Source: Phytoactinopolyspora endophytica (GTDB lineage Bacteria > Actinomycetota > Actinomycetes > Jiangellales > Jiangellaceae). From it: 5,540 nt of DNA. The notes under the pieces were generated by a model. It did no database searches. It had not been told where the DNA came from and saw only the letters and a program-made list of their open reading frames with translations. Each line of letters starts with the position of its first letter. The first letter of the stretch is position 1. Position numbers and translations under genes: made by a program. Shown here one piece after another: positions 4,837-5,540 of this stretch. Location: positions 194,739 through 200,278 of the forward strand of contig NZ_ML142856.1 in the NCBI RefSeq assembly GCF_004138495.1. The letters are read 5' to 3'.

Positions 4837-5540
4837 ATGCAACGTTCCTTGACGGCCGCCGGTCGCACTGTGCGGCGAACGGCTGTGGCCGTGGCGGCGG
4901 CCGGTATTGCGCTCGTCGCCTCCGCAGTTGTGGCGCCCGCAGCGTCGACCGTCCCTATTGGCGCCTACACCGGCACCAGCGACGCCTATACCGATGCGAC
5001 CGTCGCCTTCGACGTGGACTCGGACGGGCGCATGTCCGGATTCGACACCGCCAGCTACATCCAATGCGGATGGTTCCCAACACCGATCGCCTGGGCCGAT
5101 ATGCCGCCCACCCCGGTCAACGCGGATACCCCGTTCGACGTCGAGTGGACGTTCAGCGATGTGGAGTACGAGCTGTCCGGCACCATCGACGCCAGCGGGA
5201 ACGCCTCCGGTACCGGCAAGGCGAGCATGCCGTCGATCTCCTGCTCGGGATACGAGTTCTCCTGGACAGCCCAGGCGGATGACCCGGTCGTCTACGACCC
5301 CGACGCCAACGCCGACCCCACCGAACTCACCGTCACCGAACTCGCCGAAACCGGCGTCACTGTGACCGGCACCGACTTCGCGCCCGACTCCACCGTGACG
5401 TTCGAGATCGGCGGCAGCCAGGTCGAGACCAGCAACGCCGATGGCGACGGCGCCGTCACCTTCGACTACACGTCGACGACGCTCGGCACAGGCACCCACA
5501 CAGCGACACTGACCAGCCCAGACGGCACCGCCGACACCAC
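4837..5540 (+). CDS. Secreted beta-rich protein with Ig-like segment, C-terminus beyond the window
   Basis: An open frame of 234 codons without a stop, cut by the right edge. Residues 1-36 form a Sec signal: Arg-containing MQRSLTAAGRTVRR, an Ala/Val core (15-32) and AxA-type sites near PAAS (34-37). Residues about 38-147 look like one beta-rich extracellular domain: Gly/Thr/Asp-rich alternating strands, with Cys77 (YIQCGWF) and Cys136 (ISCSGYEF) as the only cysteines and a likely disulfide. An Asp/Pro-rich linker (148-162) leads into an Ig-like segment (163 onward) with V-T-G-T-D-F-A-P-D-S-T-V-T-F, then GAVTFDYTST, GTHTATLTSP. These strand motifs resemble repeat domains of Gram-positive surface proteins. 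Many such proteins end in a sortase LPxTG signal, but that part is not visible here. No enzyme motif is seen. A binding or structural role at the cell surface is inference. Codon use is strongly G/C-ending, which supports it as the real frame over the minus-strand frame at 4789-5499. Confidence 0.85.
   Translation, partial: MQRSLTAAGRTVRRTAVAVAAAGIALVASAVVAPAASTVPIGAYTGTSDAYTDATVAFDVDSDGRMSGFDTASYIQCGWFPTPIAWADMPPTPVNADTPFDVEWTFSDVEYELSGTIDASGNASGTGKASMPSISCSGYEFSWTAQADDPVVYDPDANADPTELTVTELAETGVTVTGTDFAPDSTVTFEIGGSQVETSNADGDGAVTFDYTSTTLGTGTHTATLTSPDGTADT

Noticed and set aside
4632..4868. N-terminal extension of the kinase to 385 residues
   Set aside because: It would overlap the start of the divergent secreted-protein gene. 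The added sequence has no family counterpart, while the protein from 4631 begins as relatives do.
4789..5499. 236-codon minus-strand open frame opposite the secreted protein
   Set aside because: It is Gly/Val/Arg-rich antisense translation. The plus-strand frame has a Shine-Dalgarno, a signal peptide and coherent domains.
1..5540. CRISPR array, tRNA/rRNA, insertion sequence or phage genes
   Set aside because: No regularly spaced repeats, no tRNA-like cloverleaf, and no transposase or integrase motif were seen on either strand.

Overview
The window comes from a high-GC actinobacterium-like genome. The evidence is strong G/C third-position bias in the transporter genes, an Ala-rich lipoprotein signal, GTGA stop/start coupling and long antisense open frames. 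The species cannot be named from the sequence.

Layout: from the left edge to about 4.63 kb every gene reads on the minus strand. In transcription order these are an aminoglycoside-phosphotransferase (APH)-family kinase (3711-4631), a 300-bp gap, an XRE-cupin transcription regulator (2742-3410), a short leader region with operator-like dyads and a promoter candidate (about 2640-2741), a possible 59-residue Tat-signal ORF (2423-2602), a branched-chain-amino-acid-type substrate-binding lipoprotein (1117-2391), a LivH-type permease (241-1110) and the first 81 codons of a LivM-type permease cut by the left edge (1-244). A divergent 205-bp gap then leads to a plus-strand gene for a secreted beta-rich protein with an Ig-like segment (4837 to beyond the right edge).

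Working together: the binding protein, LivH and LivM are packed with 6-nt and -4-nt junctions and form the start of a HAAT-family (LIV-I type) ABC importer operon. The two ATPases (LivG/LivF type) are not in the window and would be expected past the left edge. The XRE-cupin gene directly upstream is the likely local regulator. Its own upstream region and the leader of the transporter operon share several AT-rich elements: a GTGC..AAACA..TGCA dyad, TTGTTTA motifs, caccaa, and an identical 10-mer CAATTCGCCG. These stand out in otherwise GC-rich DNA. The simplest reading is a ligand-responsive regulator that controls itself and the importer. The imported substrate cannot be read from the sequence.

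The kinase gene looks less GC-rich than its neighbours and may be a separate acquisition. The secreted protein seems unrelated to the transporter. I see no phage, IS, CRISPR, tRNA or rRNA, and no clear new multi-gene system. The least ordinary items are the shared operator-like elements and the tiny Tat-signal ORF in front of the binding protein.
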